Position numbers and translations under genes: made by a program. The notes under the pieces were generated by a model. That model saw only the letters and a program-made list of their open reading frames with translations. It was not told where the DNA came from and searched no databases. From Candidatus Accumulibacter sp. UBA704 (GTDB taxonomy: Bacteria; Pseudomonadota; Gammaproteobacteria; Burkholderiales; Rhodocyclaceae): a stretch of DNA of 14,879 nucleotides. The stretch is from the NCBI GenBank assembly GCA_002304785.1, contig DBMG01000028.1, positions 1 through 14,879 of the forward strand, read 5' to 3'. Below, one piece after another: positions 6,823 through 12,513 of this stretch (positions within the stretch are counted from its first letter, which is position 1; each line of letters begins with the position of its first letter).

Positions 6823-7821
6823 CTATTGCTGGACCAAAGTGACGAATCGCGTCGTGAAGGTATTCGCCAGATTGATCGATTTTCCCTGAAGCGACCTGTC
6901 GGAAGCACTCAGCACCTTGAGTACGGTTGTCGGGCCACTTTCCGGCATGATTCCATCCGGCGTGAACATCTGTTTGCTTTCCTGGATCGCCTTGACATTC
7001 AGTTCCTTGTCCTGTCCGTAGAAGCTGCCTGGCATCTTGTCGGCAATCTCCTCGGCGCTGTGCGACTTGATGTAGCGTAGTGCCTTGACGAACGCTTCGG
7101 CGATCTTGCCTACCTGTGCCTGGTGCTTGTTGACCCACGTGGTCGGCATGTAGAGGCATGCACCCGGATAGGCACCGCCGAGCGCGGCTTCTGTTGCGGA
7201 CATTGTCCGAAGGTCGACAAGAATACTTGCCGATCCGGTCGATAGCAGCTTCGAGATGGTCGGCTCGGTCGTCATGCCGGCGTCGATCTCCCCGCGGGCG
7301 ATCGCCGATATGAACGAGGCACCGGCCCCCACCGGAACTAGTCTGTATTCGGATGCCCTGATGCCTGACTTGGCGGCGATGTAGCGTGTCAGATGATATG
7401 TCGATGAGCCGAGCCCGGTCACGCCCAGCGTGCGTCCCCTGAAATCGGCTGGAGACTTTATGTTGCCCGAAGCCGCTCGGGACACGAGAATCGCTTCGCC
7501 CGGCGCGTGCGAGAACTGCACGACGGACTGCACGAGTTTCCCGCGTGCCTGCAGGCTGATGGTGTGGTCGTAAAACCCGATGACGCCTTGCGCTACACCG
7601 GAGAGCATTTCGGTTTCCGCGTTGCTCCCGGCCGGTTCGCTTAGCAGCTCGATGTCCAGCCCGGTTTCCTTCAGGTATCCGAGCTGTTCGGCAAGTTTGG
7701 CGGGTAGGTAGATCAGCTTGTCGATTCCGCTGACCATGATCGTGATCTTCTCTGCCGCGAAAGTGCTGAGGCTTACGCAGAGGAGCGCGATACCGAACAT
7801 CCGCGTCGGGTCAAATCTCAC
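6823..7821 (-). CDS. NMT1/SsuA/TauA-type periplasmic binding protein, orphan
   Basis: A 332-residue exported protein. A basic N-terminus and a hydrophobic core (about 8-22) precede a likely cleavage site near STFA/AEK. The mature chain follows the pattern of NitT/TauT-type binding proteins: an opening KITIMVSGIDKLIYLPAKLAEQLGYLKETGLDI-like strand and helix with the 'Y-L-P-x-x-L-A-x-x-L-G-Y' motif, a FRGRTLGVTGLGSSTYHL segment, and the AIARGEIDAGMTTEPTI segment. Family members bind sulfonates, nitrate, pyrimidine precursors, aromatic acids and others, so the ligand cannot be named. The start is a GTG, with AGGA 11 bases upstream, slightly long spacing; an ATG seven codons later is an alternative. 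No cognate permease or ATPase is adjacent. It lies 79 bases downstream of, and on the same strand as, a polar amino acid ABC operon. Confidence 0.85.
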   Translation of the reverse strand: MRFDPTRMFGIALLCVSLSTFAAEKITIMVSGIDKLIYLPAKLAEQLGYLKETGLDIELLSEPAGSNAETEMLSGVAQGVIGFYDHTISLQARGKLVQSVVQFSHAPGEAILVSRAASGNIKSPADFRGRTLGVTGLGSSTYHLTRYIAAKSGIRASEYRLVPVGAGASFISAIARGEIDAGMTTEPTISKLLSTGSASILVDLRTMSATEAALGGAYPGACLYMPTTWVNKHQAQVGKIAEAFVKALRYIKSHSAEEIADKMPGSFYGQDKELNVKAIQESKQMFTPDGIMPESGPTTVLKVLSASDRSLQGKSINLANTFTTRFVTLVQQ

Positions 7822-7861
7822 AATCGTTGTTTTCCTAGGTTCGGCGAAACGGAAAGACGTT

Positions 7862-7889
7862 ATTCTAGATCAGTCCAGCCCCCTGTTTC
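7862..7889 (-). promoter_or_regulatory. Weak candidate promoter for the orphan binding protein
   Basis: On the minus strand TAGAAT (7862-7867; one mismatch to TATAAT) is preceded after 16 bases by GAAACA (7884-7889; three of six to TTGACA). It lies in the 79-base gap, so the binding protein may have its own transcript as well as read-through from the ABC operon. Confidence 0.3.
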
Positions 7890-7900
7890 GGATCGGATTT

Positions 7901-8632
7901 CTACAGGATGTTGCTCAGGAAGCGCCGGGTGCGCTCCTCGCGCGGGCGATCGAAAATCTCCTCGGGCGTTCCTTCTTCCACGAGCACCCCTTCGTCCATG
8001 AACAGCACGCGATTGGCCACGCGGCGGGCGAAGCCCATTTCGTGCGAGACGACCATCATGGTCATGCCTTCCTCGGCGAGCGTCTGCATGACGCTGAGCA
8101 CTTCGCCGACCATTTCCGGGTCCAGCGCGGAGGTTGGTTCGTCGAAAAGCATGATGGCAGGCTGCATTGCCAGCGCCCGCGCGATCGCCACCCGCTGCTG
8201 CTGTCCGCCGGACAACTGGTTCGGGTAGGCGTCGATCTTGTCCAGCAGCCCGACCTTGATGAGCAGGGCGCGGGCCTGTTCGCGCGCCTGTTCGAGCGGA
8301 ACGCCGCGGACCTTGGTCGGCGCCAGCGTGATGTTGTCGAGCACGGTCATGTGCGGGAAGAGGTTGAAGCGCTGGAAAACCATGCCGATTTCCGAGCGCA
8401 GGGCATCGACGTCGGTGCTGTTGTCGTGGACCGAAACGCCATGGACCAGCACGCGCCCGCCGGACGCTTCCTCCAGGCCGTTGAGGCAGCGTAGGAACGT
8501 GCTTTTCCCGGACCCCGAGGGTCCGATGACGCAGACGACCTCCGAAGATCTGACCGAGCAGTCGATGCCGCGCAGCACCTGCAACTGCCCGAAGTTCTTG
8601 GTCAGTCCCTCAACGCGTATCACCTCGTCCAT
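7901..8632 (-). CDS. Polar amino acid ABC transporter, ATP-binding subunit (GlnQ/HisP-like)
   Basis: The cytosolic ATPase of an amino acid importer, 243 residues, the usual length. Walker A is GPSGSGKST (37-45), the Q-loop is VFQRFNLFPHMTV (Gln87), the ABC signature is LSGGQQQR (140-147), Walker B is MLFDEP (161-166) followed by the D-loop TSALDPE, and the switch His is in VVSHEMGFA (His197). The FNLFPHMTVLDNI stretch and the C-terminal FMDEGVLVEEGTPEEIF pattern are typical of the polar amino acid (PAAT) class. The ATG has an excellent GGAGG six bases upstream. The gene overlaps the end of the permease gene by 23 bases, indicating one operon (binding protein, permease, ATPase). Confidence 0.96.
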   Translation of the reverse strand: MDEVIRVEGLTKNFGQLQVLRGIDCSVRSSEVVCVIGPSGSGKSTFLRCLNGLEEASGGRVLVHGVSVHDNSTDVDALRSEIGMVFQRFNLFPHMTVLDNITLAPTKVRGVPLEQAREQARALLIKVGLLDKIDAYPNQLSGGQQQRVAIARALAMQPAIMLFDEPTSALDPEMVGEVLSVMQTLAEEGMTMMVVSHEMGFARRVANRVLFMDEGVLVEEGTPEEIFDRPREERTRRFLSNIL

Positions 8633-9377
8633 AGCGAGCCTCCAGTTTCTTTACCGCCCAGGCGAGGCCCAGCGTCAGTGTCCAGTACATGAATGAAATC
8701 GAAAGGTAGGGTTCCCAGTAGCGGGAATAGGCGCCGGCCACGGTACGGGCTGTGTAGGCCAGTTCGGCCAGGCCGATGGCCGAGATCAGCGAGGAATCCT
8801 TGAGCAGCGCGATGGCGTTGTTGCCGAGCGGCGGCAGCATGCGCCGGAAGGCCTGCGGCAGCACGACGTGGGTCATCGTTCGCGCGAACGAAAGGCCCAG
8901 CGAGCGCGAGGCTTCGATCTGTCCGCGGTCGATCGACTGGATCCCGGCGCGGAAGATTTCGGAGATATAGGCGCCCGAGTTGAGCGTCAGCGCGAGGATT
9001 CCGGAAATGAACGCGCCGTAGTTCTGTTTCAGGCTGCGCGCCGTTTCACCCGAGATCAGCAGTCCGTCCGCGGGATTGATGAACAGCGGCAGGACGGCGA
9101 AATGAATCAGCAGGATCTGCACGAACAGCGGAGTGCCGCGGAAGAAGCTGACATACACCGTCGACGGCCAGCGCAACAGATAGCGGCAGATCTGCCGGGC
9201 CGGGGAATGCCGGGCATCGGCCAGGCGCGCCAGGCCGATGGCCAGCCCCAGCGCAGTGCCTTGCATGATGCAGATGGTAGTGACGAGGATGGTCATTTGC
9301 AGGCCGCGCCAGAACATCACCCCGTATTCGGCGATGATGTCGGCGCGGAACCATCCGAACCAGAGGATCGGTTCCAT
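8610..9377 (-). CDS. Polar amino acid ABC transporter, permease subunit (HisM/GlnP-like)
   Basis: An inner-membrane permease of 255 residues with about five membrane segments. The start of the conserved PAAT permease region is visible (YGVMFWRGLQMTILVTT), as is the SFFRGTPLFVQILL segment. The cytoplasmic EAA loop that docks on the ATPase is EASRSLGLSFARTMTHVVLP, with the conserved G and following P-Q-A-F-R-R. It also has the LKDSSLISAIGLAEL motif typical of HisM/GlnP proteins. Only one permease gene is present, so it probably works as a homodimer, unlike the HisQ/HisM pair. The start codon has no clear Shine-Dalgarno, but it is 20 bases from the upstream stop, so translation may be coupled. 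Confidence 0.95.
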   Translation of the reverse strand: MEPILWFGWFRADIIAEYGVMFWRGLQMTILVTTICIMQGTALGLAIGLARLADARHSPARQICRYLLRWPSTVYVSFFRGTPLFVQILLIHFAVLPLFINPADGLLISGETARSLKQNYGAFISGILALTLNSGAYISEIFRAGIQSIDRGQIEASRSLGLSFARTMTHVVLPQAFRRMLPPLGNNAIALLKDSSLISAIGLAELAYTARTVAGAYSRYWEPYLSISFMYWTLTLGLAWAVKKLEARYGRGDTR

Positions 9378-9397
9378 GAATTGGCGTCAGTTCTCGG

Positions 9398-10165
9398 TTA
9401 TTGCGCAGGCAGTGCCGGGGCGTCCGACTGGAACCAGGTCTTGTAGATCTTCGCGTAAGTGCCGTCCGCCTTGATCGCGGCCAGCCCGGCATTGAGCTTG
9501 TCGAGCAGCGCCTTGTTGCCCTGCTTGACGACGATGCCGAAATACTCCTTCGGGAAGTTGGGGTCGCTCACCGTCTTCAGTTGCTTGTGCTCCTGTACGC
9601 GGAAAGCGATGACACCGTTGTCGCCGATGACGGCATCGACGCCGCTGTTGGCCAGTTCGGATATGGCCACCGGGGTGCTCTCGAAGCGCTTGATGTCCGG
9701 GCTGGTCTTGCCGAACTCGCGCGAGGCGATGTCGTCGCCCGTGCTGCCGGTGACCACGCCGACCTTCTTGCCGGCCAGATCCTTCAGGCCCTTGGCGGTG
9801 CTGTCCTTATGCACGCCGATGAGTTGCCGCGCTTCGAAGTAGGGGGCGGTGAAGTCGTAGGACTGCTTGCGCTTCTCGTTGATCGTTACGCCGGAAATGA
9901 CCAGGTCGACGTCGCCGTTGTTCAGCGCGGCGAAGATGCCGGTCCATGGCGTATTGACGATCTTGATTTGCAGGCCGGCCTTCTGGGCCACGGCCTTGAT
10001 GATGTCCACGTCGTAGCCGACTATCTCCTTTGCAGGGTTTTCGTAGGCAAACGGGCGATAGGTGGCGCTGGAGCCGACCACGAGTTCCTTGGTCTGCGCA
10101 TGGACGTTTGCGGCCACAAGGGCAAGCAGACCGAGGGGAAGAAAGATCTTCTTGAGTAGGTTCAT
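9398..10165 (-). CDS. Polar amino acid ABC transporter, periplasmic binding protein
   Basis: A 255-residue exported binding protein of the SBP_bac_3 family. I chose the ATG at 10165 because it begins a classic signal peptide: MNLLKK, a hydrophobic run, then cleavage after VHA before QTKELVVG. The frame remains open upstream to 10402, but that extension has no family resemblance. Landmarks are YRPFAYENPAKEIVGYDVDIIKAVA (the G-Y-D-V-D family signature), WTGIFAALNNGDVDLVISGVTI, an EKRKQSYDFTAPYF segment, and the LAGKKVGVVTGSTGDD hinge. It is the likely solute receptor for the permease and ATPase that follow. The specific amino acid (glutamine, arginine/lysine or cystine class) cannot be decided by eye. 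It is the first gene of the operon and faces the divergent mnmD region. Confidence 0.95.
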   Translation of the reverse strand: MNLLKKIFLPLGLLALVAANVHAQTKELVVGSSATYRPFAYENPAKEIVGYDVDIIKAVAQKAGLQIKIVNTPWTGIFAALNNGDVDLVISGVTINEKRKQSYDFTAPYFEARQLIGVHKDSTAKGLKDLAGKKVGVVTGSTGDDIASREFGKTSPDIKRFESTPVAISELANSGVDAVIGDNGVIAFRVQEHKQLKTVSDPNFPKEYFGIVVKQGNKALLDKLNAGLAAIKADGTYAKIYKTWFQSDAPALPAQ

Positions 10166-10236
10166 GGTGTTTTTCCGTGAAATAAAAGTGATGGATGCAG
10201 CCTTTGGGACTGCGCCGCGAGGGTGTCGGGGCGTGC

Positions 10237-10264
10237 CTGTTATTGTAATTGCAAAGATGGTCAA
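10237..10264 (-). promoter_or_regulatory. Candidate promoter of the amino acid ABC operon
   Basis: On the minus strand TTGACC (10259-10264, five of six to the -35 consensus) is followed after 16 bases by TAACAG (10237-10242, three of six to the -10 consensus). The -35 overlaps an inverted repeat that could be a repressor or activator site. Confidence 0.35.
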
Positions 10265-10273
10265 GTGACTTGA
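10261..10273. repeat. Palindrome TCAAGT-G-ACTTGA, candidate operator
   Basis: Six-base arms repeat perfectly around a single central base. The palindrome overlaps the candidate -35 box of the ABC operon by four bases, the usual place for a dimeric regulator of an uptake operon. The cognate regulator is not in the window. Confidence 0.4.
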
Positions 10274-10348
10274 AGGAGCGGATATTTGGCGGAGTTCATA
10301 AACAATCACTGTGTCCCGGATCAGCCGGGGGCCGTTTGCTCGTCGCTG

Positions 10349-10375
10349 TTGCATCTCCGGGATGTTCGGTATAGT
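10349..10375 (+). promoter_or_regulatory. Candidate promoter of mnmD
   Basis: TATAGT (10370-10375, five of six to consensus) has only a weak TTGCAT-like -35 (10349-10354) 15 bases upstream. The predicted transcript would start about 25 bases before the ATG. Confidence 0.4.
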
Positions 10376-10407
10376 CGCAGACCTTCCGGAAGCATTTCCC
10401 ATTTGCC

Positions 10408-11151
10408 ATGTCGCCCTCGATCGAACCAGCCCGCCTGACCTTTGCCCTGGACGGAACGCCTGTTTCGGAAACGTATGGCGATGTCTATCATTCGGCAGCC
10501 GGTGGCCATGACCAGGCGCGGCATGTGTTCCTGGCTGGAAACGGGCTGCCGGAGCGTTGGCGCGGTCGGGATTCGTTCAGTGTGCTGGAAACTGGCTTCG
10601 GCCTGGGCCTGAATTTCATGGCGACGTGGCTGGCCTGGCGGAACGATCCGCAACGCTGTCGAACCCTGGAATTCATTTCTGTCGAAAAGCACCCGTTTTC
10701 GTCGGGAGACTTGGCGATTGCCCATGCCGCGTGGTCCGAATTTGCCTCGTTGTCAGGGCTGCTATGCACTCGCTGGCCTTCGCTGATCGCCGGCGAGCAC
10801 CGGATCGAACTGGATGACGGGCACTGCATTCTCCGGCTCGTTTTCGGCGATGCCATGGAGCAACTGCTGCGACTCGATGCGGCAGCCGATGCGATTTATC
10901 TCGACGGCTTCTCCCCGGCAAGGAACCCCGAGCTCTGGTCGCCGGAGGTTTGCCACGCATTGGCGCGCTTGGCGAGTCCGGGAACGACGCTGGCAACCTG
11001 GTCGGTCGCCGGTCAGGTGCGTCGGTCGCTCAGCGCCGCCGGGTTCATGCTGGAAAAACGTCCGGGGTTCGCCGGCAAGCGCCAGATGCTGGCCGGGAGG
11101 TATGTCTCGGATCGGTCATCACCTTTTTACGATCAGGGGAAAAAGGCGTAG
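10408..11151 (+). CDS. mnmD: tRNA 5-methylaminomethyl-2-thiouridine methyltransferase, MnmD type (methyltransferase domain only)
   Basis: A cytosolic SAM-dependent enzyme of 247 residues. By family it methylates 5-aminomethyl-2-thiouridine at wobble position 34 of Glu, Lys and Gln tRNAs, giving mnm5s2U. The DUF752/MnmC-N signatures are all present: an N-terminal TPVSETYGDVYHS-like segment, the SAM-binding loop VLETGFGLGLNFMATW, the FISVEKHPF strand, the catalytic-region motif YLDGFSPARNPELW, and TLATWSVAGQVRRSLSAAGF. The protein stops right after FAGKRQMLAGR, where bifunctional MnmC proteins continue into a FAD-dependent oxidase. The next gene is an aminotransferase in its own frame, with no oxidase remnant between. 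It is therefore either a true stand-alone MnmD or a lineage whose oxidase is encoded elsewhere. The start lacks a good ribosome site but matches the family's N-terminus. Confidence 0.9.
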   Translation: MSPSIEPARLTFALDGTPVSETYGDVYHSAAGGHDQARHVFLAGNGLPERWRGRDSFSVLETGFGLGLNFMATWLAWRNDPQRCRTLEFISVEKHPFSSGDLAIAHAAWSEFASLSGLLCTRWPSLIAGEHRIELDDGHCILRLVFGDAMEQLLRLDAAADAIYLDGFSPARNPELWSPEVCHALARLASPGTTLATWSVAGQVRRSLSAAGFMLEKRPGFAGKRQMLAGRYVSDRSSPFYDQGKKA

Positions 11152-11153
11152 AC

Positions 11154-11169
11154 TGGCTTTTTTCAGCCA
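11154..11169 (+). terminator. Small T-rich hairpin after mnmD
   Basis: TGGCT (11154-11158) pairs with AGCCA (11165-11169) around a T-rich six-base loop, three bases after the mnmD stop. The five-bp stem has its T residues inside the loop rather than after it, so any termination role is weak. Confidence 0.25.
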
Positions 11170-11174
11170 CTCCC

Positions 11175-11201
11175 GGCCGGGAATCCCTGGTTTTCCCGGC
11201 C
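11175..11201 (+). promoter_or_regulatory. 9-bp perfect hairpin in the leader of the aminotransferase gene
   Basis: GGCCGGGAA (11175-11183) pairs perfectly with TTCCCGGCC (11193-11201) around a nine-base loop. No T-run follows, and the stem ends 19 bases before the next start codon. It may end the mnmD message or act in the leader of the downstream gene. The left arm is also part of a competing CCCGGCCGGG palindrome (11172-11181). Confidence 0.45.
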
Positions 11202-11220
11202 ATATCAGCGATTAACTCCC

Positions 11221-12444
11221 ATGAAAACCAATACCTTGATGAAAAATGTCGCCGGACCGGTCGTTCCTCCTGATTTCAACAAGCTTTTTTCCGGACGGGC
11301 GCGCGCGATCCAGAGTTCCGCCATCCGTGAAATCCTCAAGGTGACCGAGCGGCCGGAAGTGATTTCGTTTGCCGGCGGCTTGCCGGCTCCGGAAACCTTT
11401 CCCGTCAAGGAAACGCTGGCGGCGCTGGAGCGCGTGCTGACCACCAGCGGCCGTGAAGCGCTGCAGTACAGCACTACGGAAGGTTTTGCCCCGCTGCGTG
11501 AATGGATCGCCGCGCGCAACAGCACGCCCGAAGCGCCGGTGCATCCCGATCAGGTGCTGATGGTTTCCGGTTCGCAGCAAGGGCTGGATCTGCTGGCCAA
11601 GGTGCTGATCGATCCGGGCGATACCGTGCTGGTGGAAACGCCGACCTATCTCGGTGCGCTGCAAGCCTTCTCGCTGTTCGAGCCGAAGTACGTATCGATT
11701 GCTTCCGATGAAGACGGTGTCATGCCGGAAACGATGGGCGAATCGCTGCGCGGGGCCAAGTTTCTGTATTGCCTGCCGAACTTCCAGAACCCGACCGGGC
11801 GGCTGCTGGCCGAGGAGCGCCGCTACCGTCTCGCCGAGAAGGCTCGCGAACTCGACCTGCTGATCCTTGAGGACGACCCTTACGGCGAATTGTCCTATGC
11901 GGGCGACACGCCGCCCTCGATCCGTTCGCTGGCGCCGGAGCGCACCGTCTATATGGGATCCTTCTCCAAGGTGCTGGCGCCCGGCATCCGCCTCGGCTAC
12001 GTGATCGCCCCCGAGGCCTTGCGCGCCAAGCTCGTGCAGGCCAAGCAGGCGACCGACCTGCACACCTCGACGCTGTCGCAGATGGCGGCATACGAAGTGG
12101 TCAAGGATGGCTTCCTCGATGCGCACATCCCGACGATCCGCAAACTCTACAGTGACCAATGCCAGGCCATGCTGTCCGCGCTGTCACAGCACATGCCGCA
12201 AGGCGTGCGCTGGAATACGCCCAAGGGTGGCATGTTCCTGTGGGCGGAATTGCCGAAGGGTATGGATGCCACGGCCTTGCTGGCCAAGGCCGTCGAGGAA
12301 AAAGTCGCTTTCGTGCCGGGGATGCCTTTCTTCGCCGCCAACCCGTCGATCGAATCGTTGCGCCTCGCGTTCGTGACCGTGCCGCCGCCGCGCATCGAGG
12401 AAGGGGTCAGGCGTCTGGCCGATCTGATCCGGGCGAGCCGGTAG
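11221..12444 (+). CDS. PLP-dependent class I/II aminotransferase (2-aminoadipate / MocR-domain-like)
   Basis: A cytosolic fold-type I aminotransferase of 407 residues. The start of the family is clear (FNKLFSGRARAIQSSAIREILKV, then VISFAGGLPAPETFP). The cofactor site is complete: SGSQQGLDLLAKVLIDPGD for the phosphate region, Asn190 in LPNFQNPTG, Asp219 with Tyr221 in LEDDPYGEL, and the Schiff-base Lys250 in GSFSKVLAPGIRLGY. The substrate-carboxylate Arg is in the final SLRLAF stretch. This pattern is that of the LysN/ARO8-like group that uses 2-aminoadipate, aromatic or branched amino acids; the exact donor cannot be read. It is not a MocR regulator, because no N-terminal winged helix is present. 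No Shine-Dalgarno sequence is visible before the ATG, and a second in-frame ATG six codons later is equally unsupported. Confidence 0.92.
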   Translation: MKTNTLMKNVAGPVVPPDFNKLFSGRARAIQSSAIREILKVTERPEVISFAGGLPAPETFPVKETLAALERVLTTSGREALQYSTTEGFAPLREWIAARNSTPEAPVHPDQVLMVSGSQQGLDLLAKVLIDPGDTVLVETPTYLGALQAFSLFEPKYVSIASDEDGVMPETMGESLRGAKFLYCLPNFQNPTGRLLAEERRYRLAEKARELDLLILEDDPYGELSYAGDTPPSIRSLAPERTVYMGSFSKVLAPGIRLGYVIAPEALRAKLVQAKQATDLHTSTLSQMAAYEVVKDGFLDAHIPTIRKLYSDQCQAMLSALSQHMPQGVRWNTPKGGMFLWAELPKGMDATALLAKAVEEKVAFVPGMPFFAANPSIESLRLAFVTVPPPRIEEGVRRLADLIRASR

Positions 12445-12458
12445 GGGCGCGGAAGTAT

Positions 12459-12512
12459 TCCTCACCCCGGCGAACGCCGGGGTCAAACTTGTTGGATTTT
12501 CTGGATTCCGGC
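12459..12512. repeat. REP-like palindromic element, apparently truncated, before the TPR gene
   Basis: The core is a perfect eight-bp hairpin, ACCCCGGC (12464-12471) and GCCGGGGT (12476-12483), around a GAAC loop. It is followed by two TGGATT direct repeats (12493-12498 and 12502-12507) and CCGGC. This is the architecture of the dispersed 'CACCCCGGCGAA...GCCGGGGT...CTGGATTCCGGC' elements seen in many proteobacteria, which normally continue into a second hairpin; here only the first half is present. The hairpin could also terminate the aminotransferase transcript. Family assignment is from memory of the motif, not from a search. Confidence 0.55.
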
Positions 12513-12513
12513 A

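Larger units (their letters stand above)
10166..10407. promoter_or_regulatory. Divergent control region between the amino acid ABC operon and mnmD
   Basis: This 242-base region has no gene. It holds a candidate minus-strand promoter with an overlapping palindrome for the ABC operon, a small CCCGG/CCGGG hairpin (10315-10329), a plus-strand -10-like TATAGT upstream of mnmD and a 10-bp palindrome CTTCCGGAAG (10383-10392). I see no small ORF with a good ribosome site and no tRNA. Confidence 0.55.

Noticed and set aside
7718..10159. Long plus-strand open frames (7718-8494 and 9401-10159) opposite the ABC transporter genes
   Set aside because: Both are exact antisense shadows of well-supported ATPase and binding-protein genes, with low-complexity composition and no ribosome sites.
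10245..10270. A sigma54-like ...TTGCA promoter for the ABC operon on the minus strand
   Set aside because: The -12-like TTGCA is present, but the conserved GG of the -24 element is missing at the right distance.
10166..10402. N-terminal extension of the amino acid binding protein to 10402
   Set aside because: The extension has no family similarity and would bury a clean signal peptide that begins at the ATG at 10165.
11140..11220. Frameshifted MnmC oxidase domain after mnmD
   Set aside because: The 69-base gap is too short and contains no GxGxxG-type FAD-binding coding sequence. The aminotransferase follows at once.
11212..12159. A 315-codon minus-strand frame opposite the aminotransferase
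   Set aside because: It is antisense to a complete PLP enzyme with all its active-site motifs and shows no domain of its own.
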